From Leptobrachium leishanense (taxonomy: Eukaryota > Chordata > Amphibia > Anura > Megophryidae), in contig CM019066.1 in assembly GCA_009667805.1 (NCBI GenBank), forward strand, positions 333,008,077 to 333,072,076: a stretch of 64,000 bases of DNA, given 5' to 3'. The notes under the pieces were generated by a model. That model did not search any database. It was not told the DNA's origin and was given only the letters and a program-made list of their open reading frames with translations. The translations under genes and the position numbers were made by a program. Positions 33,530-44,735 of the stretch are shown here, in pieces. Numbering within the stretch: position 1 is the stretch's first letter; each line of letters opens with the position of its first letter.

Positions 33530-33743
33530 TTAACTAGCCTATAATATAAAGGTTTTTTTTGTTAAAAATGTATTAATTGTAGATAAATTTGCAGAGATTT
33601 TTTTGGAAATGTGGATATTCTACAAAAGCATAATGGGAAATACAGAGCAAAAGAGCTGCTGCATAACTATAACATTAATTTACCTTATCAATGATTTGTA
33701 TGATTGTTACAGAGGCAATGGGCTTTAACATCACTGACATTAT

Positions 33744-34462
33744 CAGGGTTATTCAAAGTGAGCCAAATTGGCCCCGAAATTGCACCGAACAGTGAGTGTC
33801 CCTGTACGGTGCAATTTCGTGGCCATTTGACTACTCAAAATCTGGCAGTTTGCCAAATATTGGTGAATTACCAGCGAAATACGGTGATCTTCGGCAGCAG
33901 TGGAATCCCCCATAGAGAAGCAATGGTTAATCTATTCAGAGACACCGAACAGCAGAGAAATGTCAGTGAAATGCCCTGATGTTTGGTGCTTTCATTTGAC
34001 AGGTTTAATCAGACGAATCCCATAGGTTTCAATGTAAAATAAAATCCTACAGTAGTTTTTATTAAATATTTATTCAACCGTTTATTCTTTTCATTTGCAG
34101 CAAAAAGTCTCTTTATTATTTTTTTGAGTTTATTAGGCATTTTTCTGCGAATTTTTCTTTAAATGTTTTTTTTTTTTTCTGTAACAGACATTTTTATTAT
34201 TATTCATAGGACCTTTTATATATTATTCCCAGGAATTGTCGTACAGTAGTTTTTTTGCAATTGCATTAAAAGTTGCTTTTATATATATTTTCTTTATTAT
34301 TTTTATTTATCTTTACCCCATTCGGTGGTTTGACGGCTTTTTCCGGCTGCTGGTTGGCGCTCTGTTTGGCAGGTCGTCGGCTTTTTTCGGATCGTTTTGG
34401 CGGCTTTGGATGCGTTCAGCGGCTCATGTCGGTGACATTTCAGTGCTCGCTTAATAACCCTG
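33744..34462. mobile_element. CAGGGTTATTC-family element, diverged
   Basis: Left end CAGGGTTATTCAAAGTGAG, right end TTAATAACCCTG. The interior has the TTTATTCAACCGTTTATTC block, the T-rich block with CTGTAACAG and a GGCAGGTCGTCGGC segment. A long T-rich stretch gives spurious frames. Confidence 0.65.
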
Positions 34463-34740
34463 AAAGTATTTTTAGATTTTATTTTGGTGAGGAGTTCCCT
34501 TTAGTATTCTCTATCATTTCTTTATGATAACTTTGTATCTACAGATGCACAATACTAGTGACTATAGAAATAAAGAGAAATAAATGAACTCATCCACTGA
34601 GCTCATTATATAATCAATACGAAAAATGGCTTGTGACTGTTTCCTGACATAAAATGATAAATTATTGCATTTTAATAAGATGGCTTCTGATTTGGTCATA
34701 CATATGGCAGGGCTCAAGTTTTCAAGTCCCAAGCTACTTA

Positions 34741-35166
34741 GGCTAGGGTCAAACGAAAGCATTTTTACACGCGAACGTAAAAAGGTGCGTCCGAACGCAT
34801 TGATGTATTTTTTCACGGAATATGCGAAAACGGTCATACGATGCGCATTTTTGTGCGTGATGTTTTACGAATCCAAACCAGGAAACTTTTTGCGTCTGGA
34901 CGTTATGTTGGCCGGACACGAGCAGGGTCTGACGTCTCCAAATCACACACACACACCGCTAGCGGGCGCAGCGCACTCTGTACGTCAGTACTAGCGGTTC
35001 TGCTTTCTCGAAAAAATGCGTTCATTTTCCACTTGCGTTGCGCGGCTGGACTTTCGTGCGACCGTACTTCATATATTGGCCGTCATTGCCCGTCATTTGC
35101 TGCTAGTGCGGCCGTGATTAAGTGCGCCAGAACGCACGTTAAAAATGCGCTGGTCTGACCCCAGCC
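34741..35166. mobile_element. PIF/Harbinger-like MITE, copy 4
   Basis: Ends GGCTAGGGTCAAACGAAAGC and GGTCTGACCCCAGCC. Flanks are TTA on the left (34738-34740) and TAA on the right (35167-35169), so one base differs. The interior resembles the copies at 2004-2435 and 2896-3319 in inverted orientation. Confidence 0.7.
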
Positions 35167-35490
35167 TAACCAGGCCATGACAGTTACTCACCACCAGTTG
35201 CGCCACCTAACCCCTACCCAGCCCTTAGCTCTGCCCCCTATACACACCCTCTTAAATTATCTTATGAAATTACACTGTTAAAGGTTTCTTTAGAATAAAG
35301 TTACAAAAATAACATAAATACCCAGACATCAGACCCCAGATACATGTATACCCAGTCATCAGAGCCGGAATAAGCAGCACAAAATAATTTATTGTGCTGC
35401 CAGCATGTGCATTTCCACTCGCCCTCACTTAATTTCCACTTGCCAAATGAGAGTAGGCGAGTGGTAATTTTGAGCCCTGCATATGGTACA
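35167..35490. other. Unclassified sequence
   Basis: No feature supported. A duplicated CCAGACATCAGA/CCAGTCATCAGA pair occurs near 35321-35363. Confidence 0.35.
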
Positions 35491-35495
35491 TTCAC

Positions 35496-35745
35496 AGTTT
35501 TTCAGAGCATGAGACATAAGTTTTAAACATGGATTGGCCACCACACAGTCCACACCTTAACCCTAACACCTTAATAAAGAAGACTTTACGCAGCGTTCCA
35601 AATTTCCTATCATCAATACAAGACATTGGTCACAAATGAATGCAACTCTGAATGGAAATAAATGTTGTGACATTGCATAAGCTTAGCGAAACAATGCCAC
35701 GGCGAATGCGTACCGTAATGACTTATGGTCATATGAATGATATGA
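35496..35745 (+). pseudogene. Tc1-like transposase C-terminal fragment, copy 3
   Basis: The plus strand reads MDWPPHSPHLNP, KKTLRSVPNFLSSIQDIG, then after two in-frame stops MEINVVTLHKLSETMPRRMR. This order is the same as in the copy at 24764. The Asp of SPDLNP is His here, and the catalytic Glu with several residues after NP is missing. No terminal inverted repeat was found, so only about 250 bases survive. Confidence 0.75.
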
Positions 35746-36223
35746 AAAACGTCACTTTTTCAATGAAAGGTTGTTCCATTTCAACAATAATTTGTGTTAA
35801 AAAAATGATTATTATAATTTGGCCCTCACGTGCCCTGGCCTCGTGACATATCCGCATCCACGGCCTCCTATTGTCCTCGGACTCTCGAGAGTAAGCTGGG
35901 AATGTCACACTTTTGGCCTTTGCCGCTATCCCTCCTCCCTCTTTTTGATTTCCCTTTTTAAAAAAATTATTTATTTTTTATTTCAGCGACACCCTTGACT
36001 GAGCTTTATTTTGGTTGTTTTTTCTTGTCACTCGTGGCTGTGTTCTTTATTACCTATTATACAGTGAAGTGCAGTTATTTCTTTTTGTACCCCCTGTGCA
36101 ACTTAAATACAGAATTAATAAAAAAAAAATGATTCTTTCAAATAAACAAATATAACTAATTATTATATAGTTTAGTTACAGTACCTGTCTTATTTTAGCT
36201 ATTCCAAGGCAATTGCAAAGTCA
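35746..36223. other. Unclassified AT-rich sequence
   Basis: No feature supported. Contains an A-run near 36120. Confidence 0.4.
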
Positions 36224-36405
36224 TCATTAGCACCGGCTGGATGGAGTAAAGGTAACATCACTGCTCTATAACCATGGAGACACAGGTTCAAATCCCAGTC
36301 AGAGCACCTCTCTAGTAAGTGTCCTTGGGAAAGACACCCAACGTTACATACTTGAAAACGAGAGAAATCTCAATGTATCCTTCCTGGTAAAATACTTTCT
36401 CAAAA
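36224..36405 (+). mobile_element. tRNA-derived SINE with a V-SINE-like core, copy 2
   Basis: Same structure as the copy at 30105-30306: GGATGGAGTAAAGG, GGTTCAAATCCC as B-box, GTGTCCTTGGGAAAGACACC as core and TCCTTCCTGGTAAAATACTT as tail. It is about 20 bases shorter just before the tail. Confidence 0.75.
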
Positions 36406-36491
36406 AATTAGCGATCACATTCAAATAGTGCTGGTTTGTACTTATTGCTTATGTTCTGTCTTTAACTCATGCTGCATTTGTTAATAGACTT

Positions 36492-37145
36492 GGGGGGTTA
36501 TTCAGAGAGCACCAAAAACCACACTGAACATGCTGGAAAAAAAACGACAAGCTACCAATCACAGCACAGAGCAGCCTCCAGAAAAAGGCAACAAGCTGAC
36601 GAACGGGGTAAAAAAACCAAAAGTACGTTTCAAAATTGTAAAGCTGTTTGCCAAAAAACTACTGAACAAAAATGCCTGGAGTTTACATATAAGATCCTAT
36701 GAATGATAAAAAGGTCTGTTACAGAAAAAAGAAAAACCTATTAAAAAATCCCGAAAAATGCCTGAAAGATCCTAAAATAATCAATAAATAAAGAAACTTT
36801 TTACTACAGAATAAAATAATAAATGTTTTATTCGATATTGAATCAAAACGGGAATATTTTTAACATTGAAGCCTATGGGGTTCGCCTGAATAAACCTGCT
36901 GAATGAAACCACCGAACAGCAGGGCATTTCGGCAACTTTCACTGCTGTTCGGTGTTCTCTGAATAGATTAACCATTGCTTCTCTATGGGGGTTTATCTAC
37001 CTTCGAACAAGCACCGTACTGGCTGGCAGATCGCCAAAATTTGGTGAACTGCCTGCTCTCTGAATGGCTCCGAAATGTCACCATACGGGGAAATTCCCTG
37101 TTTGGTGACATTTTGGGGCCAGATCGTCTTTCTCTCAAAAACCCC
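36492..37145. mobile_element. CAGGGTTATTC-related element, diverged ends
   Basis: Starts GGGGTTATTCAGAGAGCACC and ends near TCTCAAAAACCCC. Contains the ATGTTTTATTCGATATTGAA block, GCCTATGGGGTTCGCC and TCTATGGGGG. The right end is eroded. Confidence 0.6.
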
Positions 37146-38438
37146 TTTGGTATTTTACCTTTTTTAGTTCAATATAGAGTTGCTGAGCTACTTTTTGTGT
37201 TTTCCATTTTCTTCGATTCAGTGTCTAATTTGTGAATCAGAATGTCCTGTAATGCAAAGTGCATATGAGCGCGACGAGACAGGCTCAGGTTCTGGAATGC
37301 GTACAAACACAGTGCTGAGAGCAAAATGTTATGTTCTCAAAAGCCTCCTTACTAATAATTTGCATGACATAAATGTTATGGCATTGATTTTTTAAAGTTA
37401 ATATTTTTGGGTTTATACCACACGAGGGGCCGGGTCTGCCCAAGTAGGTCCTGGAACGCAGACAGGCAAAACTGAGAGGTCCTGAATTCTGTTCCCCCAG
37501 GATTCCGAAAATGATGCGCTGATTCTATCGCTCTGGAAGAAGATTCCCGTCCTCATTCCTTCTCAAAACTTAGAAACACCCTCCCCATACTGTGAACAAA
37601 GAGAATAATAAGCTTTGAGCTGTTGCCCAGATTGTTTGGCTGTACAACAGTACATAATTACATGCCATCATCAATACGTTACTCAATAAAGTATTTTACT
37701 ATTGTTTCCATAATCACTGGTTCTGCAATGCCATCAGACATCATACTCAATCTGCCCCGTCTCCACACAAAGAATCACATATTATCTTAATCCATTTAAA
37801 TTGAAGCTCTAGGTACCAGGACCATTAATGTTCATTTAAATGGTTATTTTGGTTTGAGTGTTCTTCTTCTTGACCATGACAGCCTTCCAAAGTACATGGG
37901 TTCCCTCAAGCTGGGAGGATAGCTATAAGCTTCACGCTGGTCAGCCTTTTCAGAGCTGGTCGGTCAGCTTTGTACAGGTTTTGCAAAGATGATCAGCCGA
38001 TGCCTCTCAAAGCCGAGGCATTGAGAAGAATCTGATTGGCTACGTGCCCAGACGGCACATAAGATATCTTGCCAATATTACCTCCTTTTCTTGACCAACC
38101 TGCCCTTCCAGATGCTAGTGGATACAATTTTCATATTTACCGTATGGGAACAGAAAACAAAATCGCAGTATTAAGAGTTAACCAGAGTTGACAGAATCCG
38201 CTTCCTACTTTTTTATTGAGATCATGAGCTGACATTCCAGTAAAAGCACGTCAGACTGTCTTCAAACTCACTGTCTCAGTGTTGTCATTGATTTGGCAGT
38301 CTGTGGCATTTCTCAAGCAATATCACTATGGGATGTATCTCTGTCATTCCAACATAATCATGTCTGTACCTAATTGCAGCCCCTTCTGAGGCGCTGTAGA
38401 ATCCCATCTAAATGTGGCATTAGATGCACAGGTTCATT
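37146..38438. other. Mostly single-copy-looking DNA
   Basis: No family recurring in the window is recognised. No convincing coding frame. Some inverted CAGCC/GGCTG words near 37940-38030 do not form a clear element. Confidence 0.35.
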
Positions 38439-38446
38439 GTTTAAAG

Positions 38447-38620
38447 CAGTGTTTCCCAAACCTGTCCTCAGGACCCTCTGCCTCGCCACTTTTTCCAGGT
38501 AGCTGAAGCACAGCACTGGTGATATGATTTACTGCTCAGTGATTGCAGGATTCAGTCTGCCAAGGTGATCTGCAAAATCTGGCCTGGTTGAGGGTCCGAG
38601 GACAGGTTCGGGAAACACTT
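38447..38620. mobile_element. hAT MITE (CAGTGTTTCC family), copy 5
   Basis: Starts CAGTGTTTCCCAAACC and ends GGGAAACACTT with a changed last base. The 8-bp duplication gtttaaag is exact (38439-38446 and 38621-38628). Confidence 0.85.
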
Positions 38621-38733
38621 GTTTAAAGAAACACTACCACTAACCTAAACTGTAACTAGATTACTTGTGCATTCAGGGGCCTAACTATAAATATTTTAAT
38701 TTATTTTATTTCATAATTATTAATGAATTTTAC

Positions 38734-39140
38734 TGTGGAGCTCTGTGATTTACTCATACACACCGCATATTGCTGTGAATTTTATTGCTGTGGAGCTCTG
38801 TGATACACTCATACACAGCACACATTACTGAGTTTTATTGCTGTGGAGCTCTGTGATACACTCATACACAGCACACATTACTGTGAGTTTTATTGCTGTG
38901 GAGCTCTGTGATACACTCATACACACTGCATATTGCTGAGAATTTTATTTCTGTGGAGCTCTGTGATACACTCATACACAGCACACATTACTGTGAGTTT
39001 TATTGCTGTGGAGCTCTGTGATACACTCATACACACTGCATATTGCTGAGAATTTTATTTCTGTGGAGCTCTGTGATACACTCATACACAGCACACATTA
39101 CTGTGAGTTATATTGCTGTGGAGCTCTGTGAGATATACAT
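38734..39140 (+). repeat. 55-bp minisatellite, seven full units
   Basis: TGTGGAGCTCTGTGATACAC starts recur at 38734, 38789, 38842, 38897, 38952, 39007, 39062 and 39117. All spacings are 55 except one of 53. Alternate units differ at CAGCACACATTA versus CACTGCATATTG, hinting at a higher-order 110-bp period. The related locus is 8984-9078. Confidence 0.9.
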
Positions 39141-39985
39141 AGTGCACTTTACATTAAAAATGGGATGGACTGAAGTGGGCATAGTGGACATGGAAGAAAA
39201 TGGGACACTGATTTTCTGGAGTCAATATTGTGAACCTGGAGGTGTACGATATGTTTTTGCCTACGGTGGGGGGGCTGTCATGGCTTCCTACACCGGGGAC
39301 CTGAGGTTTCTAGTTACGCATTGTATGCATTTCAAATGAAAACGCATTATAAAACACATGCTACTGTTTGTTTCTATTTCTAAATGATATGGTATTTACA
39401 AATACTGTGATAAGCTTTTCATCAAAGATATGATTTAAGATTAATCCTGGGGGAGAAAGCTGAGCTTTACTGCACCCACCTAGGTGTGAGTCTCCACACT
39501 TTTTCAATAGAAAAGGTTCCTTAAGTTACTGTTTTAATTTTGCTGTTTGCTCTATGATTCATCAAGGTGCCAGTCTTTTTCAATAAGCTTGGGGCAGAGA
39601 TTGATCCTCTGTTCAGCGATTTCTTTTTTTTTTCCACTCTGATGTTCTTATTGGATTGACTTTTACGATAGAATCAAAGTATATTTTGATTTTTATGTTA
39701 TGTTTTATGCAGCAACATAAACATTGACATCCACTTTGATAGCAACATAAAATGTGGCTTGGCGCCACACCAATTTATTATGGTTAGTTTTTGATGGAAC
39801 ACTGCATTTATTGTTTATTTTTCTAATCATTCTTAGCGATGTCCAGAAATCACACAAGCTGGGTTTATCCGGCAAATACCATTTTAATTCTAAAAGAAAA
39901 TAAGTTACTGGCACCAAGAATCTGTGCGGATTAGACGTCTTGTTACTTTTTCCTTTCCAATTATATTAACCGCCTAATATCACTA
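39141..39985. other. Unclassified sequence
   Basis: The frame 39043-39339 overlaps the minisatellite and continues into GATGGACTGAAGTGGGC. No domain is recognised. Nothing else is supported. Confidence 0.35.
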
Positions 39986-40470
39986 GAAGGGTTATTCAGA
40001 GAGCGCTGAACTTGCCACCGAATTGCACCAAACGGTAAATTTCAACGTACAACGCAATTTCGTGGCAGTTCGGATAATCAGAGAGCTGAAAGTTCTTATA
40101 TCTGGAGAAATGTTGGCGGAATACAGTGCAGTTCGCCGCCTTTCGGCGGTCTTCAGCAACCTTCGACAGCAGCGAAACTGTCCCATAGAGAAGTAATGGT
40201 TAATCTATTCAGCGTGTAAATTGCACTGTATTTTGTGAATAGACCAACTTGCCCAAAATTGCATCGATCAGTAAAATTCACTGTTTGGTGCAGTTTCTCG
40301 CTAATTCATACATTCACTAAGCTGTCAATTCACCAAAATATTAGCGAATTGACAGCAAAATACGGTGCAACAACGGCTTTCGGTGACACTGTAATTGCCC
40401 CATAGATGACTTTCGTATCTTCTATTCACTTCTATTCATCTTCAATTCAACTCTGAATTGCACCAAAGTG
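39986..40470. mobile_element. CAGGGTTATTC-related element, right end missing
   Basis: Begins AGGGTTATTCAGAGAGCGC and keeps two similar blocks with AATTGCACC and CACTGTTTGGTGCA-like wording, as in the copies at 19996-20634 and 44050-44735. No right terminus. Confidence 0.5.
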
Positions 40471-40800
40471 AATAAAATAAATTTTACATGTTGTAAATGA
40501 TTAACATCTGAACATAAAAGTTGCAATTAATTTTTACTTAAATATTTTGTTTTCTGAACTGTCATGGCAAATACAAATAGTAATGTATTTTGAATCTACT
40601 GAGTCAGCTGAATAAAAAATAATATATAAAGTGTGTGGATTCTGCAATAAAACTCTTCTGACTCTCTTCAACATCATTAAAACATGATGAACAAAAAATG
40701 GTCAAAAGGAGCTCAGCACATGGCTGTGAAATGGATCAGCAAATATGGTGTTAAACTAGTGATACAGAGACCTAAAAAACAATTGTAATGAAAAATCTTA

Positions 40801-41247
40801 GGCTAGGGTCAGACGAGCGTGATTTCTATGGACTGTACGTCTGTGCACACGGACGTACGTCAGTACGGAAGACACAGTAGTGGCCACACAGTCCGTTTAT
40901 TCACTGACGTATATTTTGACGGATGTAGGAGAGAAAATAAATTAAAAATCAAAACCATTTTGTCCGTGAAAAATGCTGGACGTATAAATGCAGTCCGTCT
41001 GACCACGTTCCATCACTCACACACAAAGCTATGCAGATGTTGCGGACGCAGCGCACTTTGTGCGGCCGTTCTAGGGGTTGTACGTTCTTGCCTGCCTTGC
41101 GTCCGTGGGCCGCGGCCGTTGTGTGTCCGCAGTTCAGTGCGGACGTACTTCATGTGTCAGGCTCCAATGGGCTTTCTGTCATGCTATCACGGACGTACTT
41201 TTAGGCGCAATCACGGACGTGAACACTACGCTCGTCTGACCCCAGCC
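40801..41247. mobile_element. PIF/Harbinger-like MITE, copy 5
   Basis: Ends GGCTAGGGTCAGACGAGCG and CGCTCGTCTGACCCCAGCC, with TTA at 40798-40800 and 41248-41250. It is an inverted relative of the copy at 33082-33529. The 153-codon plus frame 40819-41280 spans it but has no domain. Confidence 0.9.
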
Positions 41248-41545
41248 TTAGACTACAATATATTTACCTTTTCGCTATGAAGATGGTGCCCTGAGAGAGA
41301 GGTTACTCAATATGAGCTTATTCTTGAGCAATGCAAAGGAATTGTATTTATTGCTAGTTAAATTCATATTTAAACGGGCTCCAGACCATGCCCCTAAAAG
41401 TTCAACACACTGGGTGTTGTGACAAATTGCCTGCACATACGGTGTCTGTTCGATGGCAGTGAAATCCCCATAGAGAAGCAATGCTTCGGCTATTCAGAGA
41501 ACAAAAACCCGCAGTGAAAAGTTCCCGAATTGCCCTGCTGTTCGG

Positions 41546-43267
41546 TAGGGATGAGCTGAACACCCCCGAGTTCGGTTCGCATTCGAGCTCAAACTTTTCA
41601 GAAGTTCGAATTCAAACTCGAACTCAATGCAAGTCAATGGGACTCGAAATTAGATTTTTAGAGTGCCCTCCAAGAGGGCATATATGCTAGATATTTGCCA
41701 TAAAAGGTGTATGGGGGTCCGGGTAATGCCCTGGGGGACAGGAAACAAGGACAAAAAGTTTTTAAAAAAAGACATTTTTAACCCCATCACTGCTGACGAC
41801 GTGTGGGCTCAGTTACTCCCGCTGTATGCTGAGGAGGACATGTCCCACATGTCATCAGCTTTGCGGGACCCCCGTCGGAGATACTCACCTCTCTGTCTGG
41901 GGTCCCGCGGCGTTCTGACTTCAGCGTCCTCAGACGCTGAAGTCAAGCTCCCCCCGACGTAAATGACATCATCGCGCCATGTGCGCCCGGCGCAATGCCG
42001 GGAGATCGCCTGGAAGGGAGGGAGGGGATCCGTTCGGATCCCTCTCCCTCCCGATTGGGAGGTCCCACAAAAAAAGAGAGTCTCCCCTTTTAAGCGGTGC
42101 CTGGCTTTAACCCCTTAGGCACCGGGTCGCACTTCGGCGCCTTGTGGCGCCGAAGTGCGACCTAGCTTCGGTGGGGGCCACCATCTTGGATGGCAGCTCC
42201 ACCCCCATGTCCCCCCTCACTGCCTGACGTCCTCACGCATAGCGTGATGACGTCAGATAGCCGGGGAACCCCTGGCTGCCCGGAATCCCCTGGTGGAGAT
42301 AGGGGGTTCATTTGAACCCCGATATCTCCAGGGAGCTAGGGGGTCATGGAGGGAGTCAATCGAAAGGCCTGAGCATGGCCTTTCGAATGATACCCAACAT
42401 GACCAGGTATTATTTTTATTAATGCAGCAATATTGTTAACATTTCAATTATAATGTGAACAATAATGCTGCACTAATGATTTTTTTCTATATGGGTGCGT
42501 TTGCTATAAATCATGTAATTCCTCCCACAAAATGTAACAAGTCCCCATTTCTAATTTTTGTACAAGCGCACCCCATAGAAAACATAACCGCAAACGCTCA
42601 TGTGCTAAAATGTAAAAAAAAAAAACTTTACACACTGCAGATGATTAAAAATTCAATTTTTATTGCATTTTATTGTCACAATATACAGGCAGGACATGAC
42701 GTACACATATAAAAATGATATATTATGAATCTGCGGAGTCTGCCAGGAAAGAACAATATCTAATATGTCTGCGTTATTTAATAAAATGTGACTTCAAATC
42801 GCGTTTAAACATGATGAGCGAAAGAGGTAAAAATGAGCTGAGCACACAGCAGTGAAATGCAGCATATTAGAGGAAGATTTAGTAGAGAAATTAACACTTC
42901 TCAGAAGCAGACACCACACCCTCAGTATAGTCTACATACATACAATGTATCAAATTCATTAGACCAGACTAAAAACACCTGTTGTTTACCGTTTGAAAAC
43001 ACAGGTCATTTAGAGGTGAGAATCTTTGCACGTACACTTAGATACACAAATTAGTTTTTAATTCAACATCTGATAAACCGTTGCTTATGATATTCTGCAG
43101 TAAAGAGTCTCTTTATTTCTAGATTTGTTTTGTATTTTTTAAGCATTTTTTATACTTTTTTTAAAAAAATTGCGAACTCGAACCAAACACACCAAAATTT
43201 CGAAGTTTGCGAACGGCCAAAGTTCGAATCGAACTCCGAACTGATCGAACCGAACAGCTCATCCCTA
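41546..43267. mobile_element. hAT element (TAGGGATGAGC family), copy 2
   Basis: Ends TAGGGATGAGC and GCTCATCCCTA, with flanks ctgttcgg (41538-41545) and ctgttcag (43268-43275), seven of eight identical. It shares the AGGGCATATATGC and GACAGGAAACAAGGAC blocks with the copies at 9847 and 55718. The middle (about 41780-42400) is GC-rich with a strong hairpin at 42125-42162. No transposase. Confidence 0.85.
42125..42162. other. Perfect 17-bp hairpin
   Basis: GGTCGCACTTCGGCGCC pairs exactly with its inverse across a TTGT loop. It lies next to TTAACCCCTTAGGCACCGGG at 42110-42126, so it may be part of a TTAA-type MITE end. Confidence 0.8.
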
Positions 43268-44049
43268 CTGTTCAGTGGTTTCAATCGGCAGATTTATTCA
43301 GGCGAATCCCATAGGCTTTAATGTTAAAAATATTCCTGTTTTAATCCGATATCTAATAAACCGTTTATTATTTTATTCTGCAGTGAAGAGTCTCTTTATT
43401 TATAGATTTTTTAGGATCTTTCAGGCATTTTTCGGGATTTTATTGCGAACATATTTTTACCTGGTTTTTTTTAATCGTTCTTTTTTTTCTGTAACAGACC
43501 TTTTTATTATCATTCATTGGATCTTATATGTAAATTCCAGACATTTTCATTCTGTAGTTTCTTTGCAAACAGCGTTTGTACTTTTCAAACATTCAAGCGT
43601 ACTGTTATTTTTTTTTTTTCACTCCATTCGTCGACACGGACAGCTTTTTCCGGCGGCTGCTCTGCGCTATGATCGGCGGCTAGTCGGGTTCCTCCGGCAG
43701 GGTTAATCCAGCTGTTTTGTGGGTTTTAGTGAGTGTTCGGCGGATTTTGCGGTGAGTGTTCGGTGGGTTGGTGGTGAGTGAACGGCGGGTTTGCAGCGGG
43801 TTTTCCTTGCACTTCGGGGACCCCCTGGTACTTGCTGAATACACCGCAGGGTCGCTGAAATAGGATCGCCGAATTGAAGCGAACAAAAAGTCACCGAATG
43901 TACGGTGACTTTTTGATTCTCTTTGAATAACCCTGCATATCTCTAAAAGTAGGCCTGGTACTATATTTTGAGTTGTTTATTCACCAGTCACCTGCAATTG
44001 AAAGCCGTTCAGCTACAGATCCAAGATCCTTAGATCCTTAGACATTTTA

Positions 44050-44735
44050 GTACTCTCGTTTGGGGCCCTTCAGTGAGCTGAATTCACTGACCCTGTGGTA
44101 AAGTCATCATTCCCCGCAGGGTCCCCGAAGTGCCCCAAATGGATCCGCTGAATGCAGCTGTACAGACCACCGAAAAAAGTCGACCAGCAGCTGAGCAGGG
44201 GTAAAGAAAAAAAAAACGCTAATCTTATAAGCATTTTAAGTAAAAAATAATGCATGAAAATAATATATAAGAATCTATGAATAACAATAAAAAGGTCTGT
44301 TGCAGAATAAAAAAAAAATCTGAATCAAAAAATTTGCCGTAAAAAAATACAGAAAAATGCCTTAAAAAAATAAAAAATAAATTAATGAAAAGATTTTTTG
44401 CTACAAATGAAAAGAATAAACATCGATAATTTTTTTTTACATTTGAAACCTATGGGATATTTGACTGTTTAAACCTGTCGAACGAAAGCACCGAAAATCT
44501 GTCCATTTCACCAACTTTTCGGTGCTGTTCGGCGTTCTCTGAATAGATTAACCCTTACTTGTCTATGGGGGATTTCACTGCTGCCAAATTGCACCGTATT
44601 TCGCTGGCAATTCGCCAATATTTGGCGAATTCCTAGCTTTTCTGAATAGCCGAATTGCAACGAAATTGTATCTTACGGTGAAATTCACTGTTTGGTGAAA
44701 TTCGGTGTCAAATTCGGCTCTCTTTGAATAACCCC
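44050..44735. mobile_element. CAGGGTTATTC-related element, left end eroded
   Basis: Right end CTCTTTGAATAACCCC; interior with AAAGGTCTGTTGCAG, an A-rich block, TAAACATCGATAA and GGCAATTCGCCAATATTTGG. The left end is not clear. Confidence 0.55.

Larger units (their letters stand above)
41418..43935. mobile_element. CAGGGTTATTC-family element split by a hAT insertion
   Basis: The left part (41418-41545) has AATTGCCTGCACATACGGTG and GAAATCCCCATAGAGAAGC. The right part (43268-43935) continues with GTGGTTTCAATCGG, GCGAATCCCATAGGC, the T-rich block and a CTTTGAATAACCCTG end. The left terminus is missing. The join is exact around ctgttcgg once the hAT element is removed. Confidence 0.7.

Noticed and set aside
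40819..41280. 153-codon frame with Cys- and Arg-rich product
   Set aside because: It lies inside a PIF-like MITE whose CpG-rich interior has few stops. A similar frame occurs in the inverted copy at 33079-33324.
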